In this document: positions 25,315-38,087 of the stretch, piece by piece
Layout of the letters: each line of letters begins with the position of its first letter
Numbering within the stretch: position 1 is the stretch's first letter
Assembly (NCBI GenBank): GCA_030068075.1
Contig: CM057836.1
Coordinates: forward strand, 64,951,788-65,015,787
DNA from: Paguma larvata
Lineage: Eukaryota > Chordata > Mammalia > Carnivora > Viverridae
Length of the DNA: 64,000 nt
Direction: 5' to 3'
Position numbers and translations under genes: made by a program
Notes under the pieces: model-generated
Seen by the model: only the letters and a program-made list of their open reading frames with translations
Told to the model about the DNA's origin: nothing
Database searches by the model: none

Positions 25315-25465
25315 GGGGGCACCTGGGTGGCTCCATGGGTTAGGGCTTTGTGCTGACAGCTCAGAGCCTGGAGCTTGTTTGCTTCAGATTTTGTGTCTCC
25401 CTCTCTCTCTGCCCTTCCCAGCTCATGCTCTGTCTCTCAAAAATAAACACACACACACAAAAATA
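25315..25465 (+). repeat. tRNA-Lys SINE with internal deletion and (CA)n tail
   Basis: Head gggggcacctgggtggctcc is joined almost directly to tgtgctgacagctcagagcc; the middle, including the B-box region, is missing. The tail has become a short (CA)n. Confidence 0.9.
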
Positions 25466-25879
25466 TAATGTCCTGCCCTCACTGAAGGAGGCCTGAGATA
25501 GTCCAGCACTTTCTGTAACTGAGTAGGTACATCTTATGCTCAGATTCGGTTATAAAGCCCATGTGCCCTAACATAAAGCCACTTCTTCTAACCTACCCTT
25601 GACCCTGTAATATAGCTGATATTTTGGTCCTTCTCCACATACCTCTTGTCTTATGTCTCCACTGGTTTGGAACATGGTTGGGGAGAGGCTAAATTTACTG
25701 GACCCCTCAGAGACTTCAATCTTTTAAGACCCACCCCTTTCATTTCTAAGGCAAGGCAGTCAAGCAGCCTCTGTCTGTGTTGACGACTCTCTCAGCTTTT
25801 CAACATACTGAAGTAACTTCTAGATTAAGAGAAAAGCCCAAAGCTTGCCTTGATCCTCCACTAGAATCCTGGTGCTCCC

Positions 25880-26405
25880 CGGGGTCTATGTATGCTCCTC
25901 GCTGCTCAGTCTCACCTCCTCCCAGTTGATATTCCATCCAGCAACTAGAATTCAGCTGTGTAACAAAAACAAACCACTTCTCTGTTCAAAATCCTCCACG
26001 ATCCCCCCTCTTTTTCAGCATAAAAGTCCAAGTTTTTACCATGGCCTACTGAAAGAAAAACATGGTTTGGACTGGAAAGTGGGTGGATTGTACTAATTTT
26101 ATCTTGCCTGTGGCCTAGCCTCTCTTACCTCTCTACCTCCTCCTCCTTCCCTTCCCCTTGCTCACTTCTTTCCAGCCACTCTCGCTGTACTTTGTTGCTC
26201 AAACATGTCAGGAGCATTTCATTCTCAAAACTTCTGCCCTGGATGTTCTCTCTTCCTGGAACAATTTCCCTACTTATCTGCATTACTCATTTCCTTAACT
26301 TCTTTGAAATTTACTCAAATGTCTTCTTCAGAGTGATCCTATTGCCAGGACCCTCTAAGCTGCAACCCCTCTCAAATACATATAACTCCTTAATATCTCT
26401 TTAGC
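25880..26405 (+). mobile_element. L2 LINE 3' fragment
   Basis: Contains the L2 3' order: 'caaaccacttctctgttcaaaatcctcc', given here only by its position (about 25968-25995), then 'gtactttgttgctcaaac', 'ctctcttcctggaacaattt' and 'aaatgtcttcttcagagtg'. Old and diverged. Confidence 0.75.
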
Positions 26406-26416
26406 ATGTATCAGGA

Positions 26417-26619
26417 TTTTTTTAATTTTTGTTTTTAACATTTATTTATTTTTGAGAGAAGAGCGCAAGGCAGAGAGAGAGGGAGACACAGAATCCAAAG
26501 CAGGCTCCAGGCTCTGAGCTGTGAGCACAGAGCCTGACGTGGGGCTGGAACTCAGAACGGTGAGATATGACCTGAACTCAAGTCGGATGCTTAACCGACT
26601 GAGCCACCCAGGCGCCCCT
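26417..26619 (-). repeat. tRNA-Lys SINE
   Basis: Antisense from tttaacatttatttattttt to the head cacccaggcgcccc; small internal deletions. Confidence 0.92.
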
Positions 26620-26840
26620 CATCTTCTACAATTTAAAGGAGAAAGAAACATAGGCTTATCTCAACAGATCCAAAGAGTTCTGGCCCTAACTCCTGCAGGG
26701 CTAAGGGCAAGAGTACAAATGAAGGTCCACATATCATTGAAATGATGTTTAAAGTTATAAATCAGTCTAAGAAATTGATAGATAAAATGTGCTTTATCCT
26801 ACTCCCTTGAATATACCTCCTCATAAGGACAACATTTTTT

Positions 26841-27072
26841 ATTTTAATTTTTTTTTTAATTTTTTAATGTTTTTATTATTTATTTTTGAGAGACATAGAG
26901 ACAGAGTGTGAGCAGGGGAAGGGCAGAGAGAGAGGGAGACACAGAATGTGAAGCAGGCTCCAGGCTCTGAGCCATCAGCACAGAGCCCGACGCGAGGCTT
27001 GAACTCACAGACCTTGAGATCATGACCTGAGCTGAAGTTGGCCGCTCAACCGACTGAGCCACCCAGGCGCCC
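26841..27072 (-). repeat. tRNA-Lys SINE
   Basis: Antisense; duplication aggacaac(a/g)ttttt on both sides (about 26827-26840 and 27073-27086). Confidence 0.94.
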
Positions 27073-27521
27073 CAGGACAACGTTTTTTAAATATGCACAA
27101 AGCCTTGGGATTCTATACCATCAAGAGCATGCTACATATCTGAGATGACTCGATTTAAGTGTTACTCTGCATATCTGCATAGTCTTTTAACGGACTGGCT
27201 ATGTTCAGATGAGTAATACCATTGAAACGTATTGAGTTGATAAGGTATATATTTTTTTCAAAAAATATATTTTTCTCATCCTTGTTTTAGAAAAATTACT
27301 AATTTTGATGTTATCATCAAGCTTTTCATATAATTTATTGATAGGAATGATCTAAGTAGTTCAAAGTAAAATATAATTGTATTGAACCCATACAAAATTT
27401 GAATATATTTTATCAAAACTGCAAATTAAGACAAATGGAAAAATTAAAACATAAAATTATTCTTACCACATTTTCTAAGAAAGCTATTTTATTTATATCG
27501 GGGACCAAAGTGTAATTAATG

Positions 27522-27718
27522 TATTTTTTTAATGTTTATTTATTTTTGTGAGAGAGTGACACAGTGGGGGAGGGGTGGAGAGAAAAGGATACAGAGGATC
27601 TGAAGCAGACTCCGCACTGTCAGCACAGAGCCAATATGGGGCTCAAATTCACAAACCATAAGCTCACGACCTGAGCCGAAGTCAGACACTTAACGAACTA
27701 CGGCACCCAGGTGTCCCA
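27522..27718 (-). repeat. tRNA-Lys SINE, diverged
   Basis: Antisense from aatgtttatttatttttgtg to the head cacccaggtgtccc. It is the last such SINE before a 13.7-kb stretch with none. Confidence 0.9.
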
Positions 27719-27779
27719 GAATCTACCAGTTCTTGAGGCAGAATTAGACAGAAGTGGGTTGCCTTTAGAGAGAAGGAGG

Positions 27780-28140
27780 ATGCCTTTCCCCAGCCTCCCC
27801 GGCGGTTAGAGAGCCCCAGTCAGCAATCAAATGCACCTGCACGACTGTGACTCAGAAACTGGGATGTGAAGGAGAGCCTGTGCAGATCTGTTGTCATCAC
27901 AGGCAGCAGGACAAGAGTTCCCGAGGCAGCGAGACTGGGTGCTCGTGGGTCCTTGCCCAGGGGCAAGTTCAAGGAGCCTGTCCCACAAGCAGGACTTTGG
28001 GCATCACTCCTGGCTATAAAACCCTCAGCCTGGTGCTCTGGCCGCCCCCCCCCCCCCGGCAGATTTCGAGGGCGTTAATAAGTTTCTTTTCTGCTAAACA
28101 CCCAGAGTGGGTTTTGTGGCTTGTGACTCAGAAGCCTCAG
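27780..28140 (+). mobile_element. Possible LTR fragment
   Basis: Has the layout of an LTR: a TATA box (ggctataaaaccc, about 28012-28024), a short GC tract with a 14-base C run, a variant poly(A) signal (ttaataagtttc) and an ending near cagaagcctca. No clear flanking duplication was found and the family is not recognised. It could also be a plain unique promoter-like sequence. Confidence 0.35.
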
Positions 28141-28144
28141 TGAT

Positions 28145-29790
28145 CCAGGTATGAACAGATAATTTACTCAAAATGAAAAAGAAATGTCAAACACAGGACA
28201 GCAAGTTTACCCTAGCTGGTAGTCAAAGACACTCAAAGTGAGCTTGAGATAGCAAATTACACTTACTGCAAATAAAAGCAATCCCTTTCAGGACAAGAGT
28301 GTTATCCTTATTTATAGCTAGTAACTAAGCTGATAGACAGTTTAGAAAGAGGTAAGAGGAAAACGAAGCAAAATCTGTAAATATGTTCCGAGTGATTCCC
28401 AAGAAAACGTGGCAAGATGTGTGGTAGGATGAAGCCTGTTTTTGTGTTTGTATGAGAGGAATTACTGATGTGGTCTTAAAATCTGCTGGGCTCTGGTTAA
28501 AAACTGCACGAGGACCTCGGAAGATTTTAGGGAGCAAAGGATAGAGACCCAGCCCCAATTTCCTGAGATATAAAGTTACTGAAGCTGTCAGTGTGGCTGA
28601 GATCAAGGCCCCAAGTTGGAAAGGGCAACGAACCCCCTGAGAGAATGTTTCCACCAGGTGGAAAGAGGCTGGCATCGGAGGGAAGTAGCTGTAGGGGAAT
28701 GTGGTCTGTGAAGGGGCCCTACCTGAAAGGAGTTAATGGCCCCAGAGAACTGCTCTTGGAAAGAATCAAGTCAGATCCATAATCTTAGGAATCCAAGTCT
28801 CTTTGGCAGGCAGTGATCTCATTGCTAAATACCCAGAATCTAAGGAATGTGTTATAACTGCCGGTGCATGGACCCAATGGAAAATTACGTATCACCCTGG
28901 AAATAAGAATCACAAAGTGTAGCAGTGTAACAAAATGTGACATGGATTTAAGCGAAAATACTATACAGAATAAGTACATATGATGTTTAACTGTGGAGGG
29001 TTTTATGCACGTGGGGAGGACAGCTGAGGACTAAGATGGACAGTGGGGAGAGTCAGAGAACAAAGGGGTCCTGTGGCCAGTCAGGGAGCTAGAATGAGGC
29101 CCGGTCCCATCTCAGCAGGAGCCCATCAGTTCCTATAGCTTGTCTCTACCTCGTAAGAAACCTGTCTGCAGAGACAGAGCTAATCTTTTCTCTACTTGTT
29201 CTAAATACCAAACACGGGCCTGGGTTTGATGCTGAGCTACCATTCATGTTGCCATCTTTCTGAGGTGGCACTTGAGCTAGTTGGAGGATCCTTCCACCTT
29301 TTCTTCCCTCTTTCTTCTCTTCTTTCCTTCCAAATATTTATAATGTTCCCTCTCCTTTCTCTGACCTTAAATTTGATCCAGAAAGGACTTCTGCATGGGG
29401 ACAGTCCAGATCTGGGCAGCTGTGGATTTGTAAGGCTGAATCAAGCATCAACCACCCTCCAGTGATGTAGCACAAGCCTTTGAGAACAACCTTGCAGCTT
29501 GCATATCTAACTTGAGAGGAACATGGGTGCTGAGGAGCCAGTGAAGGGCCGAGACTTTGAGAATCCAGGCTTGCGTAGCAGTTAAGCGGACTGACAGTAA
29601 AAGCCCACCTTTAGGGGGATGGTTTACATGCACGAGATGTCCCCTGTCCCCCACTGGCTGGTGCTGCTGGTTCCATGAATGTCGTTTCTCAGTCTACAAC
29701 CTAGGTGAGGGACATCAGGAGGACGACCAATCCGAGAGTGAGTATGGCCTCTGAAAAGGCGTGTCAGAATCCGAATCCTCAGCTGCTGTT
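28145..29790. other. Intergenic, no recognised feature
   Basis: Unique-looking sequence; the longest open frame (116 codons at 28325-28675, minus) has no recognisable domain. Confidence 0.45.
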
Positions 29791-29794
29791 TATA

Positions 29795-29945
29795 CAAGCA
29801 CTTAACTCTCTACGTCTTCCTTTCCTCCACTGTATAACTAAGACAACAAACACTGCCCCACAGAGTTGCCATGAGGATTTTGAGAAATAGCTCAAGTGCT
29901 TAGCACACTATCTGGCATGAAGCTATACCCAATGCTAGCTGTTGC
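29795..29945 (+). repeat. MIR SINE fragment
   Basis: 'cccacagagttgccatgagg' then 'gtgcttagcacactatctgg', the 3' half of MIR. Confidence 0.7.
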
Positions 29946-30254
29946 CATTAGCAAGACAAGGTCATTCCATCTGGAGAAGAACAAAGGGTGAAACATGTAT
30001 GTTCATATGCACACATCGACTCACACGGCCCTGGGCTGGCCATGCAGGATGCCGCTGATATCCCAGGCAAACCCTCTTCTTACAAGCCGAAGGTTATAAC
30101 ACAGCTGGATGGGGATGTGGCAGGGGAACCTGTCAGTCACGGGGTCAGCCAGACCTTGTCAGAGCTCCAGAACATTCTGAGACGCTGTGGTCTCAGCTCT
30201 CTACCAGCTCTGGCTTGGTTCACTGTCTCCAGTTCCCTGCAGTGACAGTTGTGG

Positions 30255-30392
30255 TCTCAGCTGTAACAATACCTCGCCTGGTAACAAGTGTCTACTTCCC
30301 AGGGTCATTGTGAGGTTACAGGAGTTACCAGGTGCTAAGGGCAGGGCCTGACGCTTACAGGAAGAGCTCAGCAAATACTGCCTGTCAGTCAC
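30255..30392 (+). repeat. MIR SINE fragment
   Basis: 'cccagggtcattgtgaggtt' then 'agagctcagcaaatactgcc', the 3' half of MIR. Confidence 0.65.
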
Positions 30393-30394
30393 GG

Positions 30395-32200
30395 CCAGTG
30401 CAGAAATGGCACTCCTCTTTGTGAGGCCCCAGGTGCTGTCAAGACACCCACGGGGTGGAACACAGGCCCTTTGCTGGTCTCAGCTCCCAAAGATCTGGGA
30501 CACAAAAGGGAGCCATCTGGTTATGTTCCCACAGCTGGGCACCTCCCCAAGAGGCAACTGTGACAGAGAGATGACGAAAATGCCAAGTGTCGAAATTAAA
30601 AAGATAACATAAGGACCGGTTCATCTTTGCAAACTACTCTCCTATCCTTTCCCCTCCTAACTGAGGAATGCCAAACACTCCACCTTCTTTCCAAAGACCC
30701 AGGGAGGTGGAACCCACTTTCACCAAGCCCTCTTACCCCAGCGAATGGCTTTCCCTGGACGCTGCCTGAGCACCCCCAACTCAGTCACATGAGAGCCTCT
30801 TGGCCTTTTAAGTCATTAATACTCTGGGCCACCTTACCTCCTGTCAATGATGAGGACTCTGTAAGAAACAGTGCTGAGTAGAAGGAGCTGTTCCATGGAG
30901 AGGCCGGTACCCGGGGACATTGTGCACCCACGGTGGATTGTATCTTGGCCAAATGACGTTCCAGTCATTACCTTGGGCACGCAGGACTCCTCACATAAAT
31001 AATAAGCACCTTTTGGAGAACTGTATTTCAAAAGAAAAAAAATTCAATTCCTTATAATAAGCAAGCATTAGTTAATTCATGAATTTATAGCATCCTATTA
31101 ACTTCTTTTGCTGCTGAGCTTACCAGGGTCTAAATTTAGTAACTCTCCTGTGACTGCTGGAGAAGGTTCCCTCCCAGGGAGTAGCAAGTAGGACCAGACT
31201 CTTACAGGCCCTTCCTACTCATTAACTGGCATCTGTTTTCCGAAGCCAGGTGCACCCCAAACAAGCACCTTAGAGGGAAAACTCAGTAGCAGTAGCAACA
31301 AACGCAGAGTAGGGGCAATCTTAAACACATTAGCAACTATACTTTTAGATACAAACAGCTTTAAATCTAACTTCAAGAGGAGGTCCTTCTCCTCTTAGAA
31401 GAGACACCATTTCTCCGTTCCAAAGAAAAAGTGGCTGTTTATCAGACCCCACCCCTTTGGGAGCCAACACTTTTCTGTGGAGAGTATGCAGTATTTGGGC
31501 TGGGCAGAAGGTGGGGGCTTTAGCACCCCCAAACTCATCCTCCATCAAACCCCCCGCTCTACCTCACCCAAGCCACCCTTTGATGTTGTTACTCTTTGGC
31601 ATGTTTTTCTTCATCATATGTTGTGAGGGGCACCAAGGACCCACCCACCCATGTCCCTTCTGTAATGATCTGTGGTTTGGATAGACCAGGAGGGCACCCT
31701 GGTTGCCTGAGGTGATTTCTCTAGTGGGAGATGTGGTTCAAGGATGGATGCAAAACCTAAATTAATCCATTCAGAGTGAAACATAGGCTTTGTTCTGTTG
31801 GGAGAAGAGGAGCCTGTTGCCTCCTCTTAGGAACCTGACATTGGCAACTGCCATCATCAGGAGGGAAAACAGTCTGATGCAGGCTGGGGTGTGGGGCTGA
31901 GAGTACAGATGTATCCAACCAAGTCCTGATAAGATAGAGAACTTCGGCAGCAAATCCACTTTTCGACCAGCCCTACCTTGGGATGTTTTAGTTGTGTGTG
32001 CTGACAAATTCTCTGGTATTTGCACCATTTGGATGTGGATTTTCTGTTACTCAACTGAGAAATATTGTAATAAAATCATCTTTAGGAAAAAAAATTCAAA
32101 GAAGCCTCTTGTTGACAGCATACCTCATGTGAGAGGGGGAACTGGGTTTCGTAGTGCAGTGGCCTTTGCCATTCCTTCTATCCGCTTGTAAAGTTAAAAA
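30395..32200. other. Intergenic, no recognised feature
   Basis: Unique-looking; no coding signal or repeat family that I can name. Confidence 0.45.
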
Positions 32201-32204
32201 AAAA

Positions 32205-32880
32205 CAAAAACAAAAACCCAGGCTCACTACAACCCAGTAATAGCACTACTAGGAATTTACCGAAGGGATACGGGAGTACTGATGCATAGGGGCACGTGAA
32301 CCCCAATGTTTATAGTGGTGCTTTCAACAATAGCCAAATCATGGAAAGAGCCTAAGTGTCCATCAACTGACGAATGGATAAAGAAGATGTGGTTTATATA
32401 CAATGGAATACTACGTGGCAATGAGAAAGAATGAAATCCTGCCATTTGCAGCAACATGGATGGAGCTGGAGGGTACACGGCTAAGTGAAATAAGTCAGTC
32501 AGTGAAAGACAGATACCATATGTTTTCACTCACATGTGGAACTTGAGAAACTTAACAGAAGACCATGGGGGAAGGGAAGGGGACAAAATAGTATCAAACA
32601 GAGAGGGAGGGAGGCAAACCATAAAAGACTCTTAAATACAGAGAACAAACTGAGGGTTGACAGGATGGTCCGGGGAGACCGGAAAATGGGTGATGGGCAT
32701 GGAGGAGGGTTCTTGTCGGGATGAGCACTGGGTGCTGTATGTAAACGATGAATCATGGGAATCTACCCCCCCAAACCAGGAGCACACTGTATGCACTGTA
32801 TGTTAGCCAACTTGACAATAAATTATATATATGTGTATATATATATATATATATTGACATACATATATATTAAAAAAACA
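32205..32880 (+). mobile_element. L1 3' end, 5'-truncated
   Basis: Typical end of L1 ORF2 and 3' UTR (aacaatagccaaatcatgg, gtgtccatcaactgacgaat, gtttatatacaatggaatac), ending in a long (TA/TG)n and A-rich tail at 32822-32880. An A-rich stretch at 32194-32216 precedes it. It is cleaner than the other L1 pieces here, so probably younger. Confidence 0.9.
32822..32873 (+). repeat. (TA)n/(TG)n tract at an L1 tail
   Basis: Alternating TA with a few TG and one 'ttgacatac' break; the expanded tail of the L1 at 32205-32880. Confidence 0.85.
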
Positions 32881-33329
32881 AACAGGTTCAGATGAAGCAG
32901 ACAGGAGGGTAGCATATTGTAAGGTCCAGAGGGGCTGCTCCCCAGGGTGTCCGGCACTTAGTAGGAGTTTTGCAAGGGCGGTCAGGGAGAAATACTTGCC
33001 ATTTGTCTGGCTGGTGAAAGAGCCACGACTCCAGATAGCCTGAGCTCAGAGCCCACGCCCTTCCCCAGAAGAGCAGAGGCCAACCAAGGAGCGTGAAGGA
33101 TTCAAATGCACCCAGGAAAGACAGGGGGAGCTATGCAACAGACGTGTAACGGTGGCAGCAGGAAAGGGGTCGGTCTGTAAACCAGCAACACTGGTGTAGA
33201 TGCACGCTCTTTACGGCCATGTTAATTAAGACTGTGAGAGACCTTACCCTGAGAGGGAGGCCCTAGACAGGAGACGAAAACCTCGAGGGCCAGCAACATT
33301 GCAAACAATTCACTGCGACTGAAAACGGA

Positions 33330-33900
33330 GTGGATTCTCCGGGGAAAGGCTGTGAGCCAAGGCTCGCTTCAGCTCCGGGGGAGAAAAGCGCCCAGGTTGC
33401 ACCCAACGCCCAGATTCCGGAATGCAGGACGCCGCGCCCCGCGGAGAAAGTCCCGGCGGGGTGGGGAGGGGCGGGGATGGCGGGCTTGTGCAAGAGGAAG
33501 AATCAGTTTCTGGAAACCCCGCTGCTGCACCACCTCCTGCATCCCCGCTCCCAGACACAATGGGTACCCAACGAGTGATAAATATCCAAAGGGCCAAGGG
33601 AAGGCCGAGAGGAAACTTGCGCAAGCCCGCACAGCTCTCGTGGCTCTGGGTGCCCCACCCCCCACCGCCATGAGCTGGCGCGGCCGGGAGCGGACGCGGG
33701 CCTGTGGGGGCGGGGCGGCCAGGGCAGCACAGGTGTCCTCTTCCTGCGGCGCTGCTGAGCCACAGGAGGAAGCACACGCCCTGAGAGCTGCCTGCACGTC
33801 TGAAGGGAAGGCTGACGCCCCCAGGCGTCCGCGACGGCGAACCCCACGTGTCCCAAGAAACGCAGGCATTCCTGAGAGATGTCCTTTATGCGCCCGCTGA
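33330..33900. promoter_or_regulatory. Orphan CpG island
   Basis: GC-rich block in otherwise AT-rich intergenic DNA. I count 8 CpGs in 33421-33480 and 9 in 33661-33720. GC boxes are visible (ggggaggggcgggg at about 33465-33478 and gggggcggggcggcc at about 33706-33720). It lies about 4.9 kb beyond the SPTBN1 stop codon and no known gene starts here. Long open frames on both strands are a by-product of few TA-rich stops. It could be a promoter of an unannotated non-coding transcript, an enhancer or a methylated relic. Confidence 0.65.
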
Positions 33901-34644
33901 GGAGAAAAGAACCCAAACGAGGCTCTTGAATTATGCCACATAATTCTACCCACTCTCACGGCCTCTCCCACTTCAGCCCAGCCCACAGGAGGGTCGCGGC
34001 CCGCGGCCTTTCCTCCATCCGCTGCAGCGAACATACCCTTCCACCGCAGAGAAGAAACGCTAAGCGTTCACAGGTCTTGATCCCTAATTTAAAGGAAAGG
34101 GAGAGAGGACGCCCCTCCAGTTCCACTTCCTGAATCCCTTCTTTCAGAAGAAGGCTGAGCTTTTATAAAAGAAGCATTCAAAGCTCCAAACGGGATGTAA
34201 CATTCTCACAGCCGACCCAGTTGGATTCTTTTTTTAACTTGAAAAACTCATTTTTCTAGGGTAGCCTGCGTTAGGTTGGGTCTAAGTCTCGAAAAACTCT
34301 GAACTCGCAGTGATTTCTCCCTTGGAAAGTCTTTATTCGGTCCTGAAAGCATCAAAAGGGCATTTCACCTTAAGTGCTTGACTCAGAGCACTGGCCAAAA
34401 ATAAGGCGAGGTGGAGAGGGTGGCAGGAGGAGGAAACTAAGTTAGAAACATACACACACCAAGGGGGCGAGGCCAGCGTTAAACACAGTCATTTGTAGCA
34501 CTAAGACTAAGTGCGGGTTAGAGAGAAGGGCAGAATAACTATTTGCCCAGACAGTAGATACAAACCACCTAACACAGGAGTGAGGTGGAGAATGGAGAGA
34601 GCATATACAAAATGTTTTTAAAAAATTGGTCTTGACATTCCTGG

Positions 34645-35200
34645 GCACTTTTTTATTCCAGAGAGATGAAGATTTATGTCCACACCAAAAGCCCCACACA
34701 AATGGTTATAGCAGCTCTCTTCCTAATAGCCCCAAAGTGGAAACTACCCAGATGTCCTTCAGTAAGTGAATCCACGAACTGTGGTATGGCTTTACCACCG
34801 ACTACTACTCCACAACAAAACAGAACGGACTACTGATACAATAATCTGGAAGAATCTCCAGAGAATTATGCTGAGTGGGAAAAGAAACCACTCAGCATGA
34901 TGAAAAGGTTACATCGGTGTGATTCCATTTATACATCTCTGAAATGACAAATATTTAACATGCGAGAACAGACTGGTGGTTGCGGGGAAGGTATGGCTGT
35001 TACCCAGCAGCAGGAGGGGATCCTGTGGTGATGGAAATATTGTCTTGACTGTCAGTGTGGTATTCTGGATATGGTTCTATACTATAGTTACATTACAGAT
35101 GTTACCACTGGGGGACAAAAGTAAAGGGCACGGAATTATATTTTACAGCCACATGCGAATCAATCCACAATTATCACAACATAAAAAAATTAAAAAAACC
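34645..35200 (+). mobile_element. Old L1M-type 3' end
   Basis: Diverged ORF2 tail and 3' UTR (ctaatagccccaaagtggaa, cccagatgtccttcagtaag, tgctgagtgggaaaagaaacc) running into an A-rich end at about 35185. Confidence 0.75.
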
Positions 35201-35204
35201 CACA

Positions 35205-37165
35205 ACCAGCTGCTCTCAGTAATTACATTGGTTGTGGTATTAGCATTGCTACTCTGAATACATGTGTTTAATAGGGGATAAAGCACATGAGTTGTTACGG
35301 GATATTCTAATTCTGTGCCCCCTGATCTTTGCTGATTCTGGGCATAATATAGGAAATGTTAAGTAAAAAACTGCAATCCCGAATTACGTATGAACTCATA
35401 TATTATTTTTATCTACCGATACGCATAGAAAAAAGGACTAACCCAAGAGCAATGAGCATTTTTAGCCCATAAATTACGGATTTTAAGTATCATTTTCCAC
35501 CAAAAGAAACCAAGGTTTCTTAGAGAGACTTCTGATTGCAGGTCTGAGGCAAGAAATGTACTGGATGGACCTGGGACAGCTTGTCAGGCCAGAGAGGGAG
35601 AAAGGATCAAAGATTACTAGGGTTACATCAAAAGGACTCAGAAGGCAACTGGCAGAAGCTTCCACTAGCCAAAGACGGGACATCTTTAAGTTTCAAAAAG
35701 GATAATGTCATCGTTAGTGTTGGGAAGTAGAAAGTGAAGGGTTTCACTATGACTTTCGATGGTGAGAGAATCTTGAACTTTGAAGGAAATTTTTTCCTTT
35801 TTTTTAAATGGCTTTTTGGGTTATGGGTCATGCTTAGAAAAATAAGTTTAAGTAATGGAAAAGACAAGCTTTTAGCCTACCTTTCCTATATGAATTCTAC
35901 CACTAGACCAAAGAAAATACTTATGTATTCCAACTAAGAAATGAAAATAATGTATCCAGAGGGAAATACCACAGGATCCTCCATACACAACCAATCCTAA
36001 GAGTGCCAAACACCTGGTGGTAACAATGTATCCACCACCCAGTCTGACACACTCTATTCCAGCCACTGAAGACTACTGGAACTATAAGGGGCATCATCAC
36101 TCCAAGAACCCCCAAGAAAACACAACCCTGAGGTGCCATCAATTGAAGATGCATTCCAACTTCAGAGACGGTCAAGCGAGACAAAAGTGTCCTTTAATCA
36201 ATCAAGAATACTCATTGCATATCCTGACAGTTTTATATTATTGCTTCTCACTTTTCAGATATACAGAGGCCAATATTATCACCCATCCTCTATCGCTAAA
36301 AATTAAAGCAAAATAGCACACACGCCATAGCAATATGTGTAACTCTCCGAATACTTGTGTGCAGGATTTTTTTTTTAACCCGTATTTACCGTGATAGGAT
36401 TGACAGTCATGATCCTCTACGGCCTGTAGCTTCATCCAGTGAACATGTCGTGTTGGGGTTCCCTGATCACACCTGTTGACATCAGCCCCTGAGGACCCAC
36501 AGGAGCCAGTCTTCTGCTGCAGCTGCTTTTCCTTTCACTGCCCACTGTCTTCCCTTTTGGGTCTCAGTGGATCCTCAGCAATTGCAATAAGGAGAGCAAG
36601 TACCACCAAACTGAAGTTTCATAATCAGGGATCTGTGAACCTCGGCAATTATGTGCAAAACATCCCATGCATATGCATTTTTTATGGGATTCTGGAATTG
36701 CTGGTTATTTTCCTTTTGAGTGCGTCTTGCCTGCCATCTGGCTGGCTTTGTCAAGAGTAGGCTGTAATCAATCACGATTATTTTCCAAAGATGCTTTTTC
36801 TTAATGAAACATTTTGGTGAGAGGATCATCTGTTGAGACACGATTCCAATCTTATGTAAGGCAAGGGAGTGTCACCCTGAGACAAGTGGCCCTGGGTGCA
36901 TGAGAGAGGAAGCGGTGAGAGATGGCAAAGTCTGTTTCTGGAGAAACCAGAACTGTTGCCAGTCAACTGTGGAGCCCAGGACTGACATCACGTTAGGCAT
37001 GGGCACAGCTCACTGAAAACCCACAATAGGAGCATCCCTTGCTGCTTTACGTAAGAAAATACACAAGTGCTATGGAGTCAATATACCCAGATAAAAAAAA
37101 AAAAGAAAAACGGCAAGTAACGTGCATATCTAATCCATGATCCTGTCTATCTACGCTGGCATCAC
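35205..37165. other. Intergenic or distal 3' UTR, no recognised feature
   Basis: No repeats named and no coding signal. Part could be transcribed if SPTBN1 uses a poly(A) site beyond 37545. Confidence 0.4.
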
Positions 37166-37169
37166 TGAA

Positions 37170-37490
37170 CTGGCCCATGCGCTGAATCTGGCCTGTTGTT
37201 CTTTTTTGTATTACATGTGTGTAAGATTGAATTTTAAAAAAATACTTGAAGTGTAAAACCTGAGTATTGTGTGGCACGTGAAGATGACTTAAAATTCACA
37301 TCTGTGTCCATAAATAAAGTTTTACTGGAACACAACCGGGCCCATTCCCTCTCACGCCATTGACAGCTGCCTCTGTATTACACAATGAGCAGAGCTTCCA
37401 CAGAGACAGTCTGGCCCACAAAGCCTAAAATATTTGCTGTCTCTGGCCCGTTACAGAGTAAGTTCGCCAACGCCCTCCTCGGAACTCAGG
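37170..37490 (-). mobile_element. hAT-Charlie-type non-autonomous DNA transposon
   Basis: The reverse strand reads like the common MER element that begins with a ggtcggcaaac-type end; on the plus strand 'aataaagttttactggaaca', 'ggcccacaaagcctaaaat' and 'gtaagttcgccaacgccct' are clear. The ends are diverged and I could not find the 8-bp duplication. Confidence 0.7.
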
Positions 37491-37564
37491 TTTAACAAGT
37501 TCTCTGTTAACTTTGTCATAAATAAAAGATAAAATCTGGATGTGTAGCTGCAAAACATTCCATA

Positions 37565-37570
37565 TTTATT
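37565..37570 (-). terminator. Candidate SPTBN1 poly(A) signal, distal
   Basis: AATAAA on the minus strand, followed within 40 bases by a T-rich stretch (attttatcttttatttat). This is the best placed signal upstream of the repeat-filled intergenic DNA. Confidence 0.5.
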
Positions 37571-38081
37571 ATTCTGTTTGCTGTAGTTTCCAAAGCTGGT
37601 GCAACCATACACGCACAAGAATGCAAAACAGGAACCCAGACGGATGGTCTAATGTTTCCTGTTTGCTATTTCTGGCTTTGCAATTTTCCTACATGGTGTG
37701 CACGCAGGAGAGAAAAAACAACAATTACCCACCGTGCTAGATTTAAAAGCATTTAATGACATAGCATATATTTAACAGGGCAAAAGTTGAGAGGTACAGG
37801 TCATACGACGGAGTGCCAGGCCTGAGCGACCACCTCCTTGCTCCGGCCCAGCCTCTGGAGTTCATTCCTATCAATGCCATTTTGATTGTGCAGTAAGATG
37901 AAAATTTGTCATTACAATCGTTACAGTGACAAAGAAATGCACACTATGTATCAAATAGCAAGGTAATGAAGCAAATTATAACACAGTGTGGCAACACACG
38001 AGCAAGTAACCATTAGAGTAACATTACTTTGTCCAGTAAATGCTTCAGTTCCACTTGTACACTTACCAATGATTTAAAGGG

Positions 38082-38087
38082 TTTATT
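38082..38087 (-). terminator. Candidate SPTBN1 poly(A) signal, proximal
   Basis: AATAAA on the minus strand about 745 bases after the stop codon, with a GT-rich stretch (ttggtaagtgtacaagtgg) downstream. It may be an alternative end. Confidence 0.35.

Noticed and set aside
33369..34034. 221-codon open frame on the minus strand and 182- and 155-codon frames overlapping it
   Set aside because: They overlap in several frames inside a CpG island where stop codons are rare; no domain or splice pattern supports coding.
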